Source: Bacteroidota bacterium
GTDB taxonomy: Bacteria; Bacteroidota; Ignavibacteria; Kapaibacteriales; UBA2268
DNA: 7,350 nucleotides
Direction: 5' to 3'
NCBI GenBank assembly: GCA_017428585.1
Contig: JAFRQN010000251.1
Coordinates: forward strand, 1 to 7,350
Shown here: piece after piece, positions 5,292 through 7,350 of the stretch
Numbering within the stretch: position 1 is the stretch's first letter
Layout: every line of letters begins with the position of its first letter
The notes under the pieces: model-generated
What the model was told of the DNA's origin: nothing
Database searches by the model: none
The model's input: only the letters and a program-made list of their open reading frames with translations
Translations under genes and position numbers: made by a program

Positions 5292-6743
5292 CTAATAAAA
5301 TAAATTAGTTATATCTAAAATATTTTTCTTATCAAATATTGCTTTTATTTTTTTCATTTTATCGATTTGTTCCGATGTGTACATTCTATAGAAAAATTCT
5401 CTTTTTATTTTTCCTATGCCATGCTCAGCCGAAACAGTTCCACCTATTGTCAATCCGTAATCAATGATATCAGAATATATTTTTTCAGCTATTAATTTTT
5501 CTTCATCATTTTTATAAAACATATCGCAGTGTAAATGACTGCAGGAAATATGTCCATATACACAAGAAGGAATTGACAATGTTTTAAATTTATTTTCTAC
5601 AAACTCAAAATAATCTTTTAATCTATTGAAAGGCACAGCCATATCAACACTTAGTTTAGTATGGTTTAGCTTTCTAACCAATTCTGTTGTTTTTTCTGGG
5701 AGTGTATGTCTTATTTTAATAAAATTATTATGTTCTTCATTAGTCAAAGCTATCCATGTATCATCATCTAAAGAAGTAATACTGCTTATAATTTCATAAT
5801 AATAAGATAATATTTCATCTTCCCTTTTCAGTTCGCATTCCTGTTCTATCCAAACTGCATATTTTGCTGTTTCAGGTATTTGAGAGTATTCTTCACGTAA
5901 AAACATCAAAGAATTAGTATCGTAAAATTCTATTATACGAGGACATAAATCCTCTTTTGTAAGCTGTTCTTTATTTTGTATAAAATTAGCAATATATTTA
6001 TATACATCATCAAAATTTTCAAACCAAGCTATTATTCCTACCAAATGTTCGCTTTTTTTATTAACTTTTAATTCTATTTCAGTAATAATCCCCAAAGTTC
6101 CTTCTGATCCGATAAAAAGATCAATAGCATCCATATTTTCGGTTATATAATAACCTGCTGCATTTTTTATTGAAGTATTAAATATATTTTCAACATCTAA
6201 TTCAAATGTTTTATTGTCATCAGATTTTATTACTAATTTATTGTCTTTTGCAAAATTTTTACCGCGTTCCAACGTTAAAAGCGTGCCATCGCAGAGCAAA
6301 ACTTTTAATTTCATAATGAAATTGCGGGTAGCACCATACTTAAAACTCCTTGCGCCAGAAGCATTAGTAGATACATTTCCTGCTATAGATGCTTTTGTTT
6401 CTGTTGGGTTTGGCGGATAGAAATAATTATAATTTGATAAATAAGCATCCAATTGTTCCAGCGAAACACATGGTTCAATAACAACACGTTCTGTTGATTT
6501 ATCAAATGATTTAATTTTATTTAATTTTTCTAAGGAGATAAGTACATTTTTATCAGGAGAAGAGCCGCCTGTAAGACCAGTTCCGCCTCCTCTTAATGTT
6601 ATATGCAGCCCCTTATTGTAACAATCAACTACAATATCTTTTAATTCTTCAACATTTTCAGGAATATAAACTGTATCCAAATTCCCTTTGAAATTGGACT
6701 CATCTGATAAGTATTTATCTATAAAATCCTTATATACTATCAT
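5292..6743 (-). CDS. FAD-linked 2-hydroxyacid dehydrogenase/oxidase, GlcD type (483 aa)
   Basis: A flavoenzyme of the D-lactate, glycolate or D-2-hydroxyglutarate dehydrogenase group, which oxidises a D-2-hydroxyacid to the 2-oxoacid and passes electrons to a carrier or quinone. The N-terminal FAD-binding PCMH domain (about 20-228) shows LRGGGTGLTGG (50-60), YPPNPTE (109-115), SIAGNVSTNASGARSFKYG (119-137) and IGSEGTLGIITE (211-222). The C-terminal FAD-oxidase domain has KLSVDMAVP (363-371), the metal/substrate motif at G397-H405 and SAEHGIGKIKRE (438-449). The metal-binding histidines H398 and H405 and glutamate E440 are kept, but the usual GDGN between the histidines reads SCSH, adding C401, H403 and C406 to the site. 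The usual proline-glycine of the C-terminal end motif is also absent. Length is normal for the family, although the N-terminus is slightly short. There is no iron-sulphur domain or signal peptide. The substrate is undetermined. Its stop lies two bases before the aroC start. Confidence 0.92.
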   Translation of the reverse strand: MIVYKDFIDKYLSDESNFKGNLDTVYIPENVEELKDIVVDCYNKGLHITLRGGGTGLTGGSSPDKNVLISLEKLNKIKSFDKSTERVVIEPCVSLEQLDAYLSNYNYFYPPNPTETKASIAGNVSTNASGARSFKYGATRNFIMKLKVLLCDGTLLTLERGKNFAKDNKLVIKSDDNKTFELDVENIFNTSIKNAAGYYITENMDAIDLFIGSEGTLGIITEIELKVNKKSEHLVGIIAWFENFDDVYKYIANFIQNKEQLTKEDLCPRIIEFYDTNSLMFLREEYSQIPETAKYAVWIEQECELKREDEILSYYYEIISSITSLDDDTWIALTNEEHNNFIKIRHTLPEKTTELVRKLNHTKLSVDMAVPFNRLKDYFEFVENKFKTLSIPSCVYGHISCSHLHCDMFYKNDEEKLIAEKIYSDIIDYGLTIGGTVSAEHGIGKIKREFFYRMYTSEQIDKMKKIKAIFDKKNILDITNLFY

Positions 6744-6778
6744 TTTATACTTATTATTGCTATTATGCTAAAATTAAG

Positions 6779-7306
6779 CTACAAAGATAAAATTTTTAAT
6801 AAATCCTTTTCCAATGATTCAACAGGATATTCAACTATTCTGCCTATTTCTTCACCATCTCTTAAAACAACTAATGTAGGAACACGTTTTATATCATATT
6901 TTAAATATGTTCCTGTTGGTTCTGTTTTTTCTTTATATGTTAAACCATAAATAGTAATAGTCTCCAAATCCAAATCCATAAGTTTGAAAATTTTCATTAG
7001 CTGAGGCATCTCTTTCATACAATCAGGACACCAACTTGCAGAAAACAGTATATAAGATATATTATCTTTATTAACAGCTTTTAATTCTGACATTACGCTG
7101 TCATCAGGAATATAATCTGCTGCATCATAACTTGCCCAGCCTGCTTTTTCCTGCCATTCTGACCATTTAAAAGTTCCCACTATAGCTTTTTTTTCTACAG
7201 GTTCAACCTTGTTATCTTCTTTACAAGAAATTAATCCAAAAGACATAAAAACTAAACAGATAAAATAAATACAAATTCTATTCTTTTTCAACAATTGGTT
7301 TAACAT
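6779..7306 (-). CDS. Thioredoxin-fold lipoprotein with CPDC active site (175 aa)
   Basis: A membrane-anchored thiol-disulphide exchange protein acting outside the cytoplasmic membrane. The N-terminus is a lipoprotein signal peptide: basic residues KKNR (7-10), a hydrophobic stretch (11-26) and lipobox LISC (25-28), so C28 should be lipidated after cleavage; the next residue is Lys. A linker (29-45) leads to a thioredoxin domain with the strand ISYILFSASW (83-92), active site CPDC (93-96), and cis-proline loop RVPT (141-144), followed by the final strand and helix (145-175). The CPDC site and LYxK-poor loop differ from classic CGPC thioredoxin and suggest a reductase or isomerase role rather than TlpA with certainty. 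Partners, such as a CcdA/DsbD-like membrane electron donor, are not in the window. The start is well supported by a Shine-Dalgarno sequence. The gene is the first of the unit as far as the window shows; its promoter is at or beyond the right edge. The stop is TAG. Confidence 0.92.
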   Translation of the reverse strand: MLNQLLKKNRICIYFICLVFMSFGLISCKEDNKVEPVEKKAIVGTFKWSEWQEKAGWASYDAADYIPDDSVMSELKAVNKDNISYILFSASWCPDCMKEMPQLMKIFKLMDLDLETITIYGLTYKEKTEPTGTYLKYDIKRVPTLVVLRDGEEIGRIVEYPVESLEKDLLKILSL

Positions 7307-7313
7307 AGCAATA

Positions 7314-7318
7314 TCCTT
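7314..7318 (-). promoter_or_regulatory. Ribosome binding site of the thioredoxin lipoprotein gene
   Basis: The minus strand reads AAGGA within an A-rich run, seven bases before the ATG at 7306. This is the best Shine-Dalgarno match in the window and fixes the start that gives a complete lipoprotein signal peptide. A TACAAT (7330-7325) and a TATAAC (7337-7332) lie just upstream, but a matching -35 box would fall outside the window. Confidence 0.7.
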
Positions 7319-7350
7319 TTTTGAATTGTAAGTTATAAAATTTATTAAAA

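Larger units (their letters stand above)
968..7306 (-). other. Probable six-gene transcription unit
   Basis: Six consecutive minus-strand genes are separated by gaps of 35, 2, 44, 63 and 61 bases, with no internal GC-rich terminator, and end in the strong hairpin at 968-994. This makes co-transcription likely, although the promoter lies at or beyond the right edge of the window. Some gaps are long enough for extra AT-rich promoters; for example a TATAAT at 4296-4291 lies just before the glycosyltransferase, without a -35 box. The unit may therefore be read in overlapping pieces. The gene products do not form one pathway. Confidence 0.5.

Noticed and set aside
6214..6420. Plus-strand open frame of 68 codons
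   Set aside because: It is antisense to the FAD-binding motifs of the GlcD-type gene; a shadow frame.
6765..6950. Plus-strand open frame of 61 codons
   Set aside because: It overlaps the 3' half of the thioredoxin gene on the opposite strand and has no recognisable domain.
1..7350. Mobile element, phage, CRISPR, toxin-antitoxin or defence system
   Set aside because: There are no transposase or integrase motifs, no regularly spaced repeats, no terminal inverted repeats and no toxin or nuclease domains; the small 75-residue gene alone does not make a toxin-antitoxin pair.

Overview
This window is a compact, very AT-rich bacterial chromosome segment in which every credible gene lies on the minus strand. 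It therefore reads from the right end (about 7306) to the left end (about 19). Sampled lines run from roughly 12 to 43 % GC. Tryptophan is encoded by TGG and both TAA/TAG and TGA act as stops, so the code is the standard bacterial one. A lipobox-type lipoprotein, a clostridial-looking chorismate synthase and very low GC fit an anaerobic gut-type bacterium. A Brachyspira-like spirochaete is my leading guess; Mucispirillum-like, clostridial or Bacteroidota hosts are not excluded. No phylogenetic marker gene is present, so this assignment is weak.

Right to left, a probable single transcription unit of six genes runs from 7306 to 1015. It holds a thioredoxin-fold lipoprotein with a CPDC site, an FAD-linked 2-hydroxyacid dehydrogenase/oxidase of the GlcD type, a short chorismate synthase (aroC), a GT4-type glycosyltransferase, a citrulline/arginine-modifying hydrolase of the CtlX type, and an isocitrate/isopropylmalate-type beta-decarboxylating dehydrogenase. 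Gaps are 2 to 63 bases. The unit closes with a textbook Rho-independent terminator (968-994) that carries a UUCG tetraloop on the transcribed strand.

To the left is a 209-base AT-only-looking intergenic stretch (806-1014). It contains the terminator, a perfect 17-bp AT inverted repeat (837-875) and a possible -10 box. Beyond it are two unrecognised genes that overlap by 11 bases: a protein with a membrane segment at each end (236-805) and a 75-residue helical protein (19-246).

The six-gene run mixes redox, aromatic biosynthesis, glycosylation, amino acid catabolism and carboxylic acid metabolism. No single pathway joins them, so the run looks like ordinary chromosomal housekeeping packed together. 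I see no mobile element, CRISPR array, phage gene, defence system, tRNA or rRNA. The points most worth a second look are the altered metal-site motif of the GlcD-type enzyme, the NADP-style coenzyme signature in the dehydrogenase, the shortened chorismate synthase, and the overlapping pair of uncharacterised genes.
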